Below, piece after piece: positions 1 to 9,495 of a stretch of 64,000 nt of DNA. A program made the translations under genes and the position numbers. Location of the stretch: the NCBI GenBank assembly GCA_023264735.1, contig JAHFVD010000016.1, positions 62,655-126,654 on the forward strand, in the 5' to 3' direction. Below the pieces are notes generated by a model. The model did no database searches, was not told the DNA's origin, and saw only the letters and a list, made by a program, of their open reading frames with translations. This DNA is from Mycobacterium sp. (lineage in GTDB: Bacteria; Actinomycetota; Actinomycetes; Mycobacteriales; Mycobacteriaceae). Each line of letters begins with the position of its first letter. Within the stretch, counting starts at the first letter, position 1.

Positions 1-533
1 GCGCCGCGACATCCGCAGTCGCGTATTCCCTTATCCAAAACGCGATCAATCCGTCCTCGTCGGCTGCCTCGGTGGCTCCGGCTGCGCTATCAGCGGCGTC
101 ATTGCCGGCGTTCAGCTTGCCGGCCGCTCCCGCTTTGCCGGCCGCTCCCGCTTTGCCGGCCGCTCCCGCTTTGCCGGCGGCTCCCGTCTTGGCGGCCGCC
201 CCCGCTTTGCCGGCGGCGTCATTGCCGGCGTTCAGCTTGCCGGCCGCTCCCGCGTTGCCGCCGCCTCCTGCATTTGGTCTACCGGCGTTGCCGCCGCCTC
301 CTGCGTTCGCGTTTGGTCTGCCCGCGTTGCCGCCGCCGCCTGCGATCGGGTTGCCGGCGTTGCCGCCGCCGCCCGCGTTTGGTCTGCCCGCCTTGCCGCC
401 GCCTCCGGCGATCGGGTTGCCGGCGTTGCCGCCGCCGCCCGCGATCGGGCTGCCGGCTCTGCCCCCACCGCCGCCGCCGTTGCCGTTGCCACCGCCGTTG
501 CCGCTGCCCAAATTGTTCTTCGGCATTTTCTGA
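1..533 (+). CDS. Proline/alanine-repeat protein, C-terminal part (gene starts before the window)
   Basis: The reading frame is open from base 3 and ends at TGA 531-533, so only the C-terminal ~176 residues are seen. After a short ordinary stretch, the protein becomes almost pure repeat. First come several LPAAPA units, then about seven LPPPPAFG/AIG-LPA units, then a run of alternating Pro and Leu, ending in KLFFGIF. The DNA repeats are imperfect at codon level but clearly tandem. Such Pro/Ala-rich tails occur in exported and cell-wall-associated mycobacterial proteins. No catalytic motif is visible, so no function is assigned. A GTG at 72 could be misread as the start, but the frame continues upstream of it without a stop. 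Confidence 0.6.
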   Translation, partial: AATSAVAYSLIQNAINPSSSAASVAPAALSAASLPAFSLPAAPALPAAPALPAAPALPAAPVLAAAPALPAASLPAFSLPAAPALPPPPAFGLPALPPPPAFAFGLPALPPPPAIGLPALPPPPAFGLPALPPPPAIGLPALPPPPAIGLPALPPPPPPLPLPPPLPLPKLFFGIF

Positions 534-782
534 CGCGGACTTGATTCACCCTCGTGCCGTCGATCGTCGACGACGCGGGGACGGGCGCTAAGTTCAGGCC
601 CGGCTGTCCCATTCGCTTTCCCGGCGTGGTGACGCTGAGGCGAGATTTCGCGTCTGGTCCGGGCGGGTTTCACTGCCGGTGAACGCGCTGCGACATTGAC
701 TGCAATGGCCAAGGCGTTGGATGAGCACAAGTTATCCCCATTGTCGCCATCGACCATTGCGGAGGCGTCGCGCTGACCGAAC
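534..782. other. Non-coding gap
   Basis: No open frame with plausible composition and no RNA gene or clear hairpin terminator was seen between the repeat protein and the decayed TetR gene. Confidence 0.4.
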
Positions 783-1193
783 TCAACGTGTCCTTCTAAT
801 AGACGCAAGCAGTCTTTGAATGAGCCGGTCGATGTCATCTGGGTCGCTGATGCTGAAGTCGCCGATTGCGTAGCGTCCCAGCAGTCCAGCGATAAACGTC
901 TGGGTGCTGGCACTCAGGTCGTCGGCCAACCGGATTGACTACTGTCCCTGGCCCGCCGCCTCGTTTTGTGCCTCGTGAAAGCTGCCGAGGTCGAGTTCGA
1001 CGGCGCGCTGCGCCGTCGCGACAAGCAGCGCCGACCGCGTGCGGAAGTAAGCGGAGGTTGTTCCTTCCGCGACGCCCGCGGCCCGGTCGACCTTGATGTG
1101 GCTCTGGCCCTTGGCGCCCTGCTCGGCCAGCACCGTGATGGCTGCGTTGCAGAGGTCGCGGCGCCGTTGGTCTCCGTCGGGCTTACGTCGCAT
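783..1193 (-). pseudogene. Decayed TetR-family regulator
   Basis: The first 84 codons (ATG at 1193) encode a typical TetR N-terminus. They include a helix-turn-helix at about residues 10-56 with the signature TTSAYFRTRSALL. Translation stops at TAG 939-941. Reading on in the same frame to TGA 783-785 gives about 52 more residues (FIAGLLGRYAIGDF and DDIDRLIQRLLASIRR) that look like the end of a TetR ligand-binding domain. The total, 136 codons, is well short of the usual ~190. The gene therefore seems to have an internal deletion plus an in-frame stop. It lies divergent from the hydrolase at 1272 and may once have regulated it. An 84-residue DNA-binding fragment could still be made. Confidence 0.65.
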
Positions 1194-1271
1194 CGGCCAC
1201 CAATGTAGCCGGAGTTTCTATCAAAATAGAAAGCGCAGTCAGGGGCAGACCGCCGATGCTACGTTCACGCC

Positions 1272-2627
1272 ATGGCTGCATCAGCGTTCGTCGGTCGAAT
1301 CGGGGGGCTTGCCGCCGCCCTTGGTGTGGGAGCGGGTCTTTTCGTTGCCGCCCAGGGTGTTTCGTGGGCAGATAGCGGATCCTCGTCGGCTGGCGCGGCG
1401 TCATCGTCGGCGGCCAAGGCGCCGGCAGCGTCGGGTGCGCGGCACAAGGCGCACACGTTGGTCAATGGGCAAGCGGTGACATCGATTTCGAAGCCGCCGA
1501 GTGGCGCGGCCGCCAATCAAATCCCCAAGGCGCCGAACGTCGTCGCCTTGGCGCTGTCGGCACTGGGTGTTGCTCGGCGCGACGATGAGACCACCGCATC
1601 GTCTGGTGTATCCACCGCAAAGCCCGCTGCCACAACATCTTTAGTCAGGCAGGCCACATCGGCGAGAGTGACCGCGAAACTGGAGGCGCAAGCGGCAGCT
1701 GCCACGCCGCCGGTCGACGAGAGCCTCTACAGCGGTCCGCCGCCGACGCCTATTCAGCGTGCGGTAGTCGTGGCATTGCGCTTCATCAACTTTGTGACAA
1801 TGGCACTCAATTCGCCGATCAGTCTCACCGGCACCAGCGCGCAAATCCCGTTCTTCACCGACGGTGTGCCTGACGCCTTCCTGCTGGCCGGAATCAAGGC
1901 GGAGAAGACTGAATACAAGGGCATGGCCGTCTGGACCCTGACGCCGCGCGATCCGAGCGGCCAGTACGTCGTGGCCATCCATGGCGGCTCCTTCGTCGGC
2001 CAGATCAGCATCTTCCACTGGATGACTTACGCCGACATGGCGCGTGACACCGGCGCAACCATCGTCGTACCGCTCTATACCCTTGCGCCAGTTGGCAATG
2101 CGGCAACCGATATTCCGGTGATGGCTGACTTCATCAGCGCGCAAGTCGCGGCGCACGGCTCGGACAATGTCAGCGTGGACGGCGACTCGGCCGGCGGCAC
2201 CATTGCGTTGGCCGCGCTGCAGGAGATCGTCAAGCGCAACGGCACCCAACCCCATCGGCTGCTCCTGCTGGCACCGGCGCTCGACTTGAGCGACACGTTT
2301 GAGAACCCGGTGGATGACCCGCTATTGGGTAATCCCGCTGATTCGCACGACAACAAGCTGCTGACCTGGGCGGGCGATCTAGAACCGAGCGATCCACTCG
2401 TCAGCCCGATCTACGGCTCGTTGGCGGGCCTGCCGCCGACCACCGTGTACTCGAGCTCCAACGATCTGCTCACCCAACAAGCGCTGCAGCTGAGAGACAA
2501 GGCGATCGCGTCGGGCGCCAACTTCACGTTCGTGCTGAGGGAAGGCCAGTTCCACGACTGGACGATCTTCGCGATGCCCGACGCCTACCGGGAGCGACCC
2601 GGGATTTATCAGGCACTCGGACTCTGA
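1272..2627 (+). CDS. Exported alpha/beta hydrolase (HSL/lipase-like)
   Basis: This 451-residue protein starts with an apparent signal peptide ending near ...GVSWADS. About 120 residues of Ala/Ser-rich linker follow, then an alpha/beta hydrolase domain of the hormone-sensitive-lipase type. The oxyanion motif HGGS begins at His237, the nucleophile elbow GDSAGG places Ser306, and HDW supplies the likely catalytic His428. The acid is probably in SSSNDLL. It should act outside the membrane on esters or lipids, but the substrate cannot be read from sequence. Its regulator was probably the divergent TetR gene, now decayed. Start choice is uncertain by a few codons because no strong Shine-Dalgarno is seen. 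Confidence 0.8.
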   Translation: MAASAFVGRIGGLAAALGVGAGLFVAAQGVSWADSGSSSAGAASSSAAKAPAASGARHKAHTLVNGQAVTSISKPPSGAAANQIPKAPNVVALALSALGVARRDDETTASSGVSTAKPAATTSLVRQATSARVTAKLEAQAAAATPPVDESLYSGPPPTPIQRAVVVALRFINFVTMALNSPISLTGTSAQIPFFTDGVPDAFLLAGIKAEKTEYKGMAVWTLTPRDPSGQYVVAIHGGSFVGQISIFHWMTYADMARDTGATIVVPLYTLAPVGNAATDIPVMADFISAQVAAHGSDNVSVDGDSAGGTIALAALQEIVKRNGTQPHRLLLLAPALDLSDTFENPVDDPLLGNPADSHDNKLLTWAGDLEPSDPLVSPIYGSLAGLPPTTVYSSSNDLLTQQALQLRDKAIASGANFTFVLREGQFHDWTIFAMPDAYRERPGIYQALGL

Positions 2628-2647
2628 CGCGCGGATGCGCGGACAAG

Positions 2648-2681
2648 TAAAAGGCCTCGACCGATTACTCGATCAAGGCCC
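2648..2681 (-). terminator. Intrinsic terminator after tRNA-Pro
   Basis: Read on the minus strand, GGCCTTGATCGA and GTCGAGGCC form a hairpin with a short loop, followed by TTTT at 2652-2649. It lies about 20 nt downstream of the tRNA 3' end and fits a rho-independent terminator for that gene. Confidence 0.6.
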
Positions 2682-2698
2682 TTCTGCGAAAACGCGAG

Positions 2699-2772
<74 letters not shown>

Positions 2773-2935
2773 CGTGAAGCCACGACAGCGTATCGCACGT
2801 GCCCGGTGAGAAGCCAAACGCCTTGTCGGCCCCGGTGACCAACTCGCGGCGTGTCGCGGGATGGATTCTGCTTGTCGGTGGCGTTATGGACACTGACGGC
2901 GAGACAGATACGCCGAGCAGCGAAAGGTGGAGCGG

Positions 2936-3106
2936 ATGATGACCGCTTTGGGGGCCGTTGTATACGGGGGATTTTTCCTGCTAGCTGCGCTGTGGTTGGT
3001 CGTGACCGGCGATTACGACGCGGTCGACGACCCGGACCCGACCCAACCGCAGGAGCGTTCGAATTCGGCCAGTGCGCCGGCATACACGCTCGGGTCGAGG
3101 TCGTGA
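2936..3106 (+). CDS. Small single-pass membrane protein (putative)
   Basis: ATGATG at 2936 is preceded by a good Shine-Dalgarno (AAGGTGGAG, 2923-2931). It opens 56 codons: a hydrophobic helix (about residues 5-23, [13 protein letters not shown]) followed by an acidic, Pro-rich tail ([13 protein letters not shown]). The final ~94 nt overlap the 3' end of the converging cds1 gene. A 34-codon GTG frame (2835-2939) ends on the same ATGA, which would couple the two. No family is recognised. The evidence is limited to the ribosome site and the helix, so it could be a chance frame. Confidence 0.4.
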   Translation: MMTALGAVVYGGFFLLAALWLVVTGDYDAVDDPDPTQPQERSNSASAPAYTLGSRS

Positions 3107-4134
3107 GCCGCTAGCCAGGTGGGGTCGTAGTAGGTGTCGGCGTAGCGGTCGCCGCTATCGGCGATCAGGGTGACCACCGAGCCGCCCACCCCGGCGGCGA
3201 CCATCTCGGCCAGTAAGCCGAACGCACCCCAGACATTGGTCCCGGTCGACGGGCCCACCCGCCGTCCCAGTACCCGCGACACGTGATGGGCCGCCGCGAT
3301 CGACGCGGCATCGGGAACACTGACCATCCGGTCGACGATGTCGGGCAGAAATGACGGCTCCACCCGCGGGCGGCCGATGCCTTCGATCCGCGACGGCGAG
3401 CCGGTGACGATGTCGCTCCGACCTTGTGCGTAGGACGGGAAGAACGCCGAGTTCTCCGGGTCGACCACGCACAGCTTGGTGTCGTGACGCCGGTAGCGGA
3501 TGTAGCGCCCGATCGTGGCGCTGGTACCCCCGGTGCCCGCGCCCACCACGATCCAGTCCGGAATCGGATGCCGTTCGTTGCCCATCTGCCGATAGATCGA
3601 CTCGGCGATGTTGTTGTTGCCTCGCCAGTCGGTGGCCCGCTCGGCGTTGGTGAACTGATCCAGGTAATGCCCGCCAGTCTCGTCGGCGATCCGCTGCGCC
3701 GCGGTGTAGAGGTCAGCGGGCTGCTCGACGAAGTGGCACCGCCCGCCCTGGGCCTCGATCAGCCTGACCTTCGAAGCGCTCGTGGAGGCCGTCATCACCG
3801 CGACGAACGGCAGGCCTAGCAGCGCGGCGAAATACGCCTCCGACACCGCCGTCGAGCCCGACGACGCCTCGACGATGGTGGTGTGTTCGTCGATCCAGCC
3901 GTTGCACAGCCCGTACAGGAAAAGTGAGCGCGCCAGCCGGTGCTTGAGGCTGCCGGTGATGTGCGTCGACTCATCTTTGAGGTACAGCGCGATATCCGCG
4001 CTTCCGCACCACGACATCGGCAGCGGGTAGCGCAGCAGGTGAGTGTCGGCGCTACGGCGGCTATCGGCCTCGATCAGCCGAATGGCGTTGTCCACCCAGC
4101 CGCGGGGGCGGGTGTGAGCGACGACGGTCGTCAT
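3013..4134 (-). CDS. cds1: PLP-dependent L-cysteine desulfhydrase (Rv3684/Cds1-like)
   Basis: This 373-residue fold-type II PLP enzyme belongs to the cysteine-synthase/CBS superfamily. TGSLKHR supplies the Schiff-base Lys64, [10 protein letters not shown] is the substrate loop near residue 91, and [15 protein letters not shown] is the glycine loop that binds the PLP phosphate. By sequence and gene order it corresponds to M. tuberculosis Rv3684, reported as a cysteine desulfhydrase (Cds1) that releases H2S, pyruvate and ammonia from cysteine. Sequence alone would also allow cysteine synthase activity. It lies 25 bp downstream of the metallophosphoesterase gene on the same strand and is probably co-transcribed with it and ponA2. 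Confidence 0.85.
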   Translation of the reverse strand: MTTVVAHTRPRGWVDNAIRLIEADSRRSADTHLLRYPLPMSWCGSADIALYLKDESTHITGSLKHRLARSLFLYGLCNGWIDEHTTIVEASSGSTAVSEAYFAALLGLPFVAVMTASTSASKVRLIEAQGGRCHFVEQPADLYTAAQRIADETGGHYLDQFTNAERATDWRGNNNIAESIYRQMGNERHPIPDWIVVGAGTGGTSATIGRYIRYRRHDTKLCVVDPENSAFFPSYAQGRSDIVTGSPSRIEGIGRPRVEPSFLPDIVDRMVSVPDAASIAAAHHVSRVLGRRVGPSTGTNVWGAFGLLAEMVAAGVGGSVVTLIADSGDRYADTYYDPTWLAAHDLDPSVYAGALAEFERSCGWVGSGSSTAS

Positions 4135-4159
4135 CGCCGGTGACTACAGCAGGCGGGGC

Positions 4160-5116
4160 TCACCGGACGGAAGCGGTAGGGCTGGATCGCACTACGCTTC
4201 GCGTTTCGTCGTGGCCGCCGGTCGGCGCGCCGACCAAGGTCAGCAGGGTGGCCTCCGGGCGGCAGCAGAATCGGAACGGCGCGAACGGCCCGGTGCCGAT
4301 GCCCGCCGACACGTGCAGTGCGGTGTCCGCACCCCAGCGGGAGGCCCCCTTGGCGCGGGAGCGGTCCAGGTCGCAGTTGGTCACGATCGCACCGTAGAAG
4401 GGCAGGCACAGCTGTCCGCCGTGGGTGTGCCCGGCCATGATCAGCTGATAGCCGTCGGCGGCGAAGCGGTCCAGCACCCGGGTGTACGGCGCGTGGGTGA
4501 CGCCGAGGGACAGGTTGGCGGTCGGATTGGGCGGACCGGCGATGGTGTCGTAGCGGTCCCGACCCAGATGAGGGTCGTCGACGCCGGCGGCCGCGATCGT
4601 CAGCCCGGCGACCTCGACGTCCCGCCGGGTGTGGGTCAGGTCCAGCCAGCCGCGTTCGGTGAATGCCGCCCGCAAGTCCTGCCACGGCAGCGGCTTGCCG
4701 TGGATGCGGCTGTCGCTGTCGTACAGGTACTTGGCCGGGTTCTTCAGCTTCGGGGCGAAGTAGTCGTTGCTGCCGAACACGAAGACGCCCGGCACCGACA
4801 ACAGGTCACCGACGGCCTGCACCACGGCCGGCACCGCCTTGGGGTGCGAGAGGTTGTCGCCGGTGTTGACCACCAGGTCAGGCTCCCAGCGTGCCAGCTC
4901 GCGCAGCCAGGCCTGCTTGTGCCGCTGCGCCGGGCGCATATGGATGTCACTGAGGTGTAGCACCCGCAGGGGAGTGGAGCCCGGGGAGAGCACCGGCATG
5001 GTCACTTCGCGGACGACGAACGCGTTGCGCTCGATCACGGTGGCGTACCCGAGCGCGAGCGCGGCCGAGCCAGCGGCGGCGAGGGCGGACGACTTCACTG
5101 CGGACGGCACAGCCAT
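4160..5116 (-). CDS. Membrane-anchored metallophosphoesterase (Rv3683-like)
   Basis: This 318-residue calcineurin-like phosphoesterase has an N-terminal hydrophobic segment (about residues 8-25) that probably anchors it to the membrane. All metal-ligand blocks are present in order: LSDIHMR (D-x-H), NTGDN (GD-N), GSNDY (GNH-like), a lone His in GVTHAPY, and GHTHGG. The arrangement resembles the YkuE/YaeI type, which acts on membrane or envelope phosphoesters. The physiological substrate is unknown. It sits between ponA2 (76-bp gap) and cds1, an order conserved in mycobacteria that suggests one transcript. Confidence 0.85.
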   Translation of the reverse strand: MAVPSAVKSSALAAAGSAALALGYATVIERNAFVVREVTMPVLSPGSTPLRVLHLSDIHMRPAQRHKQAWLRELARWEPDLVVNTGDNLSHPKAVPAVVQAVGDLLSVPGVFVFGSNDYFAPKLKNPAKYLYDSDSRIHGKPLPWQDLRAAFTERGWLDLTHTRRDVEVAGLTIAAAGVDDPHLGRDRYDTIAGPPNPTANLSLGVTHAPYTRVLDRFAADGYQLIMAGHTHGGQLCLPFYGAIVTNCDLDRSRAKGASRWGADTALHVSAGIGTGPFAPFRFCCRPEATLLTLVGAPTGGHDETRSVVRSSPTASVR

Positions 5117-5192
5117 ACCGGCCAGAATACTTCCCCCCGCTGAGGTTCATTGGGTCGAGCTGCCGGTGAAAATTGCGAAAGCGTCCGCCGCG

Positions 5193-7625
5193 TTACGGCG
5201 GCGGCGGTGGCGGGGCCAGCAGCGGGACCGTGATCGGCGGCAATCCGGGGATCTCGATGACGGTCTGACCGAACGGAGCGCCGTCCAGACCGGGTATCGG
5301 GAGTCCGCCCGGCGGGGGCGGCGGCGGTGCCGGCGGGATGCCGTTGCTGACCTGGATGGTCACGATCGAGCCGGGCACGGTCTGCCCGCTGGGCGACGTG
5401 CCGACCACCTCGCCGGCGGGCGCCACGCTATTGACCGGGGTGGCCTGGTCGGCGACCTGGAATCCGGCGTCCTTGAGGCGGTCCCGCGCGGAGCCCTGGG
5501 GCAGGCCCGAGACGCTGGGCACCCGCGAGCCCGGGGCGCCGTCGACGTAGCGCGGATCGGTCGGCGGTAGCGCGATGTCACCGAAGCTCTGGGCGATCGG
5601 TTTCAGCGCGGTGAACCACGTTTTGGCGGGTTCGTTGCCGCCGTAGAGGTTGCCGTCACCGCACTGTCGCAACGGCCACGAGCACAGGTCCGACGGATTG
5701 GGCGAGTCGTCATAGACATAGGCGGCCGCCCCGTAGTGGTTGGTGTACCCGAGGAACGCCGAGGACCGATGCGCCTCGGTGGTGCCGGTCTTGCCCGACA
5801 TCGGCAGGTTCCAGCCCACCGAACCGGCCGAGCCGGCCGCGGTGCCGCCGGTGTCATCCTTGCTCAAGGCGTTGGACAGGGTGTTGGCCAGCCCCTCGGG
5901 CACCACCTGGTCGCAGGTCTCGGTGGTGACGGACACCTCGTTGCCGTTGCGGTCGTACAGCTTGTCGATCGGGCTCGGTGGGCACCACGCGCCACCGGAG
6001 GCCAGGGTGGCGGCCACATTGGACAGCTCGAGGGCATTCACCTCGATCGGGCCCAGCGTGAAGGACCCGAGGTTCTGGCGCTTGATGAAGTCGGCCAGGC
6101 TCTCGTTGGTGTTGGGGTCATAGGGCCGCGCGGTGCCCGGCTCGGCGTAGGAGCGCAGACCCAGCTTGACCGCCATGTCGACCGTGCGCTGCACGCCCAC
6201 TTGGGAGATGAGCTTGGCGAAGGCGGTATTGGGCGATTGCGCCAACGCGTCGGTGACGCTCATCGAGCCGCGGTAGTTGCCCGCGTTCTGCACGCACCAG
6301 GTGTTACTCGGGCAGCCCCTCGCCCCGCCGCTGCCGAGGCCCTTGGCCTCGAACCGCACCGGGGCGTCCAGATTGGCGTTGATGCCTAGACCCATCTCCA
6401 GGGCCGCGGCCGTGGTGAAGATCTTGAAGACCGATCCCGCGCCGTCGCCAGCGAGTGAAAACGGTTGTGGCTGCATGGTTTCGCCGAGCGCCGAGTCCAG
6501 GCCGTAGGTCCGGTTGCTGACCATTGCGACCACCGGGTGGGCGGTCTTGCCGGGCAGCACGACGCTCATCACGCTCGCGATGCCGTGGATGTCGGGGGCG
6601 GCGATCGAGTCGACGGCCGACTTGACCGAGTTCTGGACGTCGGGATCCAGCGTCGTCTTGATCAGGTAGCCACCGCGGGAGAGCTGGTCCTTGGTAATGC
6701 CCGCCCGGGCCAGATATTCCTGCACGTAGTCGCAGAAGAAGGCCCGGTCGCCGGCGGCGATGCAACCCCGCGGCACCCCGTTGGGTTGCGGCAGGATGCC
6801 CAGCGGCTGCTGCTTGGCGGCGCGCAGCTCGTCGGCGAACTTCGGCTCGTTGTCGATCAACGTGTCGAGCACGAGGTTGCGGCGGGCCAGCGCGCCATCG
6901 GGGTTGGTGTACGGGTTCAGCGTGCTGGTCGACTGCACCATGCCGGCCAGCAGTGCGGCCTGCTGCCAGTTCAGCTGCGAGGCGTCGACGCCGAAGTAGG
7001 TCTGCGCGGCGTCCTGGATGCCGAAGGCACCATTGCCGAAGCTGACCAGGTTCAGATACCGGGTCAGGATCTCCGGCTTGGTGAACGTCTTGTCGAGCGT
7101 CAGCGCCATCCGGATCTCGCGGAGCTTGCGTGCGGGCGTGGTTTCCACCGCTGCGCGCTTCTCGGCGTCGGTCTGCGCGATCACCAGCAGCTGGTAGTTC
7201 TTCACGTACTGCTGTTCGATGGTCGATCCGCCGCGGGTGTCGACGTCGCCGGAGGCGTAGCCGGCCAGGCCGGTCAGCGTGCCCTTCCAGTCGACACCGT
7301 TGTGTTCGGCAAACCGCTTGTCCTCAATCGAAACGATTGCCAGCTTCATCGTGTCGGCGATCTTGTCGCTGGGGACCTCGAAGCGGCGCTGCGAATACAG
7401 CCATGCGATGGGGTTGCCCTTGGCGTCCACCATGGTCGTCACCGCGGGCACTTCACCCTCGACCAACTGGGCAGAGCCGTTAGCGACGACGTCGGACGCA
7501 CGGTTCGACATCAGCCCCACCCCGCCGACCACCGGGAACAGGAGCGCCGCGAGTATCACGCTGGCCAACAGGCAGCACCAAGCCAGCTTGATTATGGTCG
7601 CGCCGGCCGGAGGGCGTTCCGACAT
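5193..7625 (-). CDS. ponA2: Bifunctional penicillin-binding protein PonA2 (class A PBP)
   Basis: This 810-residue peptidoglycan synthase is anchored by one N-terminal helix (about residues 10-35). The glycosyltransferase domain shows SIEDKRFAEHNG and GGSTIEQQYVKN. The transpeptidase domain shows SVFK (Ser near residue 397), SPNTAF and SGKTGTTE (near 609). A PASTA domain follows at about residues 700-760, then a Pro-rich tail. Length and order match Rv3682/PonA2, which polymerises and cross-links cell-wall glycan outside the membrane. A TACTCT box lies 7 nt upstream of the ATG, so the mRNA may be leaderless. The gene diverges from whiB4. Confidence 0.95.
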   Translation of the reverse strand: MSERPPAGATIIKLAWCCLLASVILAALLFPVVGGVGLMSNRASDVVANGSAQLVEGEVPAVTTMVDAKGNPIAWLYSQRRFEVPSDKIADTMKLAIVSIEDKRFAEHNGVDWKGTLTGLAGYASGDVDTRGGSTIEQQYVKNYQLLVIAQTDAEKRAAVETTPARKLREIRMALTLDKTFTKPEILTRYLNLVSFGNGAFGIQDAAQTYFGVDASQLNWQQAALLAGMVQSTSTLNPYTNPDGALARRNLVLDTLIDNEPKFADELRAAKQQPLGILPQPNGVPRGCIAAGDRAFFCDYVQEYLARAGITKDQLSRGGYLIKTTLDPDVQNSVKSAVDSIAAPDIHGIASVMSVVLPGKTAHPVVAMVSNRTYGLDSALGETMQPQPFSLAGDGAGSVFKIFTTAAALEMGLGINANLDAPVRFEAKGLGSGGARGCPSNTWCVQNAGNYRGSMSVTDALAQSPNTAFAKLISQVGVQRTVDMAVKLGLRSYAEPGTARPYDPNTNESLADFIKRQNLGSFTLGPIEVNALELSNVAATLASGGAWCPPSPIDKLYDRNGNEVSVTTETCDQVVPEGLANTLSNALSKDDTGGTAAGSAGSVGWNLPMSGKTGTTEAHRSSAFLGYTNHYGAAAYVYDDSPNPSDLCSWPLRQCGDGNLYGGNEPAKTWFTALKPIAQSFGDIALPPTDPRYVDGAPGSRVPSVSGLPQGSARDRLKDAGFQVADQATPVNSVAPAGEVVGTSPSGQTVPGSIVTIQVSNGIPPAPPPPPPGGLPIPGLDGAPFGQTVIEIPGLPPITVPLLAPPPPPP

Positions 7626-7632
7626 GAGTAAC

Positions 7633-7638
7633 AGAGTA
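7633..7638 (-). promoter_or_regulatory. -10 box of a probable leaderless ponA2 promoter
   Basis: Read on the minus strand, TACTCT is followed by a 7-nt spacer and then the ATG of ponA2. This TAnnnT spacing is the usual mycobacterial pattern when transcription begins at the start codon. No Shine-Dalgarno is visible. Confidence 0.45.
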
Positions 7639-7917
7639 ACTACGGCTCCCGAGGTCTTGCCGAGCGTCCCCTGCGGGGCAGATCATATCGAAAGGTATTT
7701 ACGAAGGAGTCAGAAAACGCCAGTTCATGATCGGTCTGGACGGTCGTCCCAAAAAACCTGAGATCTAACTGTTGCGCAAAAGATACCTGACCACCTAACT
7801 TAAACAGACAGTGCGATTCAGGTAACACTCCGAGTCGTGATGTGGCGTAGATCGCATACGCGGCCTACACCAGAAGATTGTTTAGCCGCGTGAGCGGCCG
7901 GACGAAGGGGATCGTCG

Positions 7918-8271
7918 GTGTCAGGTATTCGGACCGCTTGTCGCAAGCCAAGCGCAGCGCTGTTGAACGGTTCCGTCCAAGGAGTTGAGGCGGAGGCTCG
8001 GATCGCGTGGGTGTCGCAGGCTTTGTGCCGGTCAACCGATCCTGACGAGCTGTTTGTTCGTGGCGCAGCGCAGCGTAAAGCCGCAGTGATCTGCCGTCAC
8101 TGCCCGGTGATGGCCGAGTGCGGTGCGGATGCACTGGACAACCGCGTGGAGTTCGGTGTGTGGGGCGGCATGACCGAGCGTCAGCGCCGCGCCTTGCTCA
8201 AGCAGCACCCAGAAGTGGTGTCGTGGTCGGAATTCTTCGCCGCGCAGCGCAAGCACCGCAGCGTCAGCTAA
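7918..8271 (+). CDS. whiB4: WhiB4 iron-sulfur redox regulator
   Basis: This 117-residue Wbl protein has four cluster-binding cysteines: Cys37, Cys59, Cys62 and Cys68 (C-x21-C-x2-C-x5-C). The GVWGG turn follows, then the basic TERQRRALLKQ helix that contacts DNA. Sequence and position next to ponA2 match Rv3681c (WhiB4), an oxygen- and NO-responsive [4Fe-4S] protein that represses antioxidant and PE/PPE genes in M. tuberculosis. The GTG start is supported by GAAGGGG about 10 nt upstream. The 292-bp divergent region shared with ponA2 must hold its promoter, but no box could be placed confidently. Confidence 0.93.
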   Translation: MSGIRTACRKPSAALLNGSVQGVEAEARIAWVSQALCRSTDPDELFVRGAAQRKAAVICRHCPVMAECGADALDNRVEFGVWGGMTERQRRALLKQHPEVVSWSEFFAAQRKHRSVS

Positions 8272-8287
8272 CTTTTGACCGCAGTCG

Positions 8288-9424
8288 TTACGCGGTCTCG
8301 CCAGTGATCTGATCGGCAATCGCCTGTAAGGCGTCCAGATCGGACACGTCAAAGGGCAGGGACGGGACGCCAACCACCGCCACGTGCGGGTTTGCTCCGG
8401 TGAATCGCGACAGCAACCGAACTTCCCGCTTTGCGGTCTGCGCCCGGTCGGCGTGAATCCGCAGTACCGCCGCGGCAAGCTGATCGCCATTGTTGTCTGA
8501 GGCGACGGCGTCCAATTCCGCGACGCCATCCACGGCTCGCTCCACTGTCAGTGCGCACAGCGTCGGATGGGTCCGGTTGAGGATCAGCCCGGCCAGCGGC
8601 ATGCCCTCCTGGGAGAGCCGATCGACGAAGAACGACGCCTCTCGAAGTGCGTCGGGCTCGGCCGCCGAGACCACCACGAACTGGGTGCTGCGCCGCTTGA
8701 GCAGCTCGTAGGTACGGTCGGCCTTCTCCCGAAAGCCGCCGAACGTCGAATCCAGTGATTGGACGAACGCCGAGGCATCGGACAACATCTGCGAACCCAG
8801 GATGGTCGACATGGCCTTCATCGCCAGGCCGACGACACCGGTCACCAGGCGACCGAAGCCCCGCCCGGGGGCCAGCAGCAGCCGCCAGAGTCTGCCGTCC
8901 ATGAAACTGCCAAGCCGCTTGGGGGCGTCGAGGAAGTCCAGCGCGTTGCGCGACGGCGGGGTGTCCACCACGACCAGGTCCCAGCGGTCCTGGGCGAGCA
9001 GCTGGCCGAGCTTCTCCATGGCCATGTATTCCTGCGTGCCGGCCAGCGACGTGGCCACCGTCTGATAGAACTGGTTATCCAGAATCGCTTGCGCGCGATC
9101 GGTTCCCGAGTATTCGATGACCATCTCGTCGAACGTGCGGCGCATGTCGAGCATCATCGCGTGCAGTTCGCCGGACACCTCGGGAGCCAGCGGCACCCGC
9201 TGCGGGGTGTTGCCGAGTTCCTTGATTCCCAACGCCTGTGCCAACCGTTTGGCGGGATCGATCGTCAGCACCACGACGGCGCGGCCGTACTCGGCGGCCC
9301 GCAGTGCCATCGCCGCAGCGGTGGTGGTCTTCCCGACTCCGCCTGCGCCGCAGCACACTACGACCCGGTTGGACTTGTCTTCCAGGATCGACTTCATGTC
9401 GAGTGCTGGAGGTGTGCCGCTCAT
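8288..9424 (-). CDS. bagB: Get3/ArsA-like ATPase, second subunit (Rv3680-like)
   Basis: This 378-residue SIMIBI-class ATPase has a deviant Walker [15 protein letters not shown] (about residues 25-38), a switch I-type TIDPAKRLA, and [14 protein letters not shown] as switch II. It matches Rv3680, which pairs with Rv3679. The pair has been described as bacterial homologues of the eukaryotic tail-anchored-protein targeting factor Get3 (BagA/BagB). Arsenite-pump motifs (paired Cys) are not evident, so an arsenical-efflux role is unlikely. It lies 71 bp downstream of the bagA-like gene on the same strand. The symbol follows recalled literature usage and is less certain than the family. Confidence 0.85.
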   Translation of the reverse strand: MSGTPPALDMKSILEDKSNRVVVCCGAGGVGKTTTAAAMALRAAEYGRAVVVLTIDPAKRLAQALGIKELGNTPQRVPLAPEVSGELHAMMLDMRRTFDEMVIEYSGTDRAQAILDNQFYQTVATSLAGTQEYMAMEKLGQLLAQDRWDLVVVDTPPSRNALDFLDAPKRLGSFMDGRLWRLLLAPGRGFGRLVTGVVGLAMKAMSTILGSQMLSDASAFVQSLDSTFGGFREKADRTYELLKRRSTQFVVVSAAEPDALREASFFVDRLSQEGMPLAGLILNRTHPTLCALTVERAVDGVAELDAVASDNNGDQLAAAVLRIHADRAQTAKREVRLLSRFTGANPHVAVVGVPSLPFDVSDLDALQAIADQITGETA

Positions 9425-9495
9425 TTACCGGCTCCGTTTCATGGTCGTCTTCGCTTCCGCCAGATCTGTCGTCTTCGCTTCGCTCATCCGACGGC

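Noticed and set aside
72..533. GTG at 72 as a gene start for the Pro-rich protein
   Set aside because: The frame is open without a stop from base 3, so the gene begins before the window.
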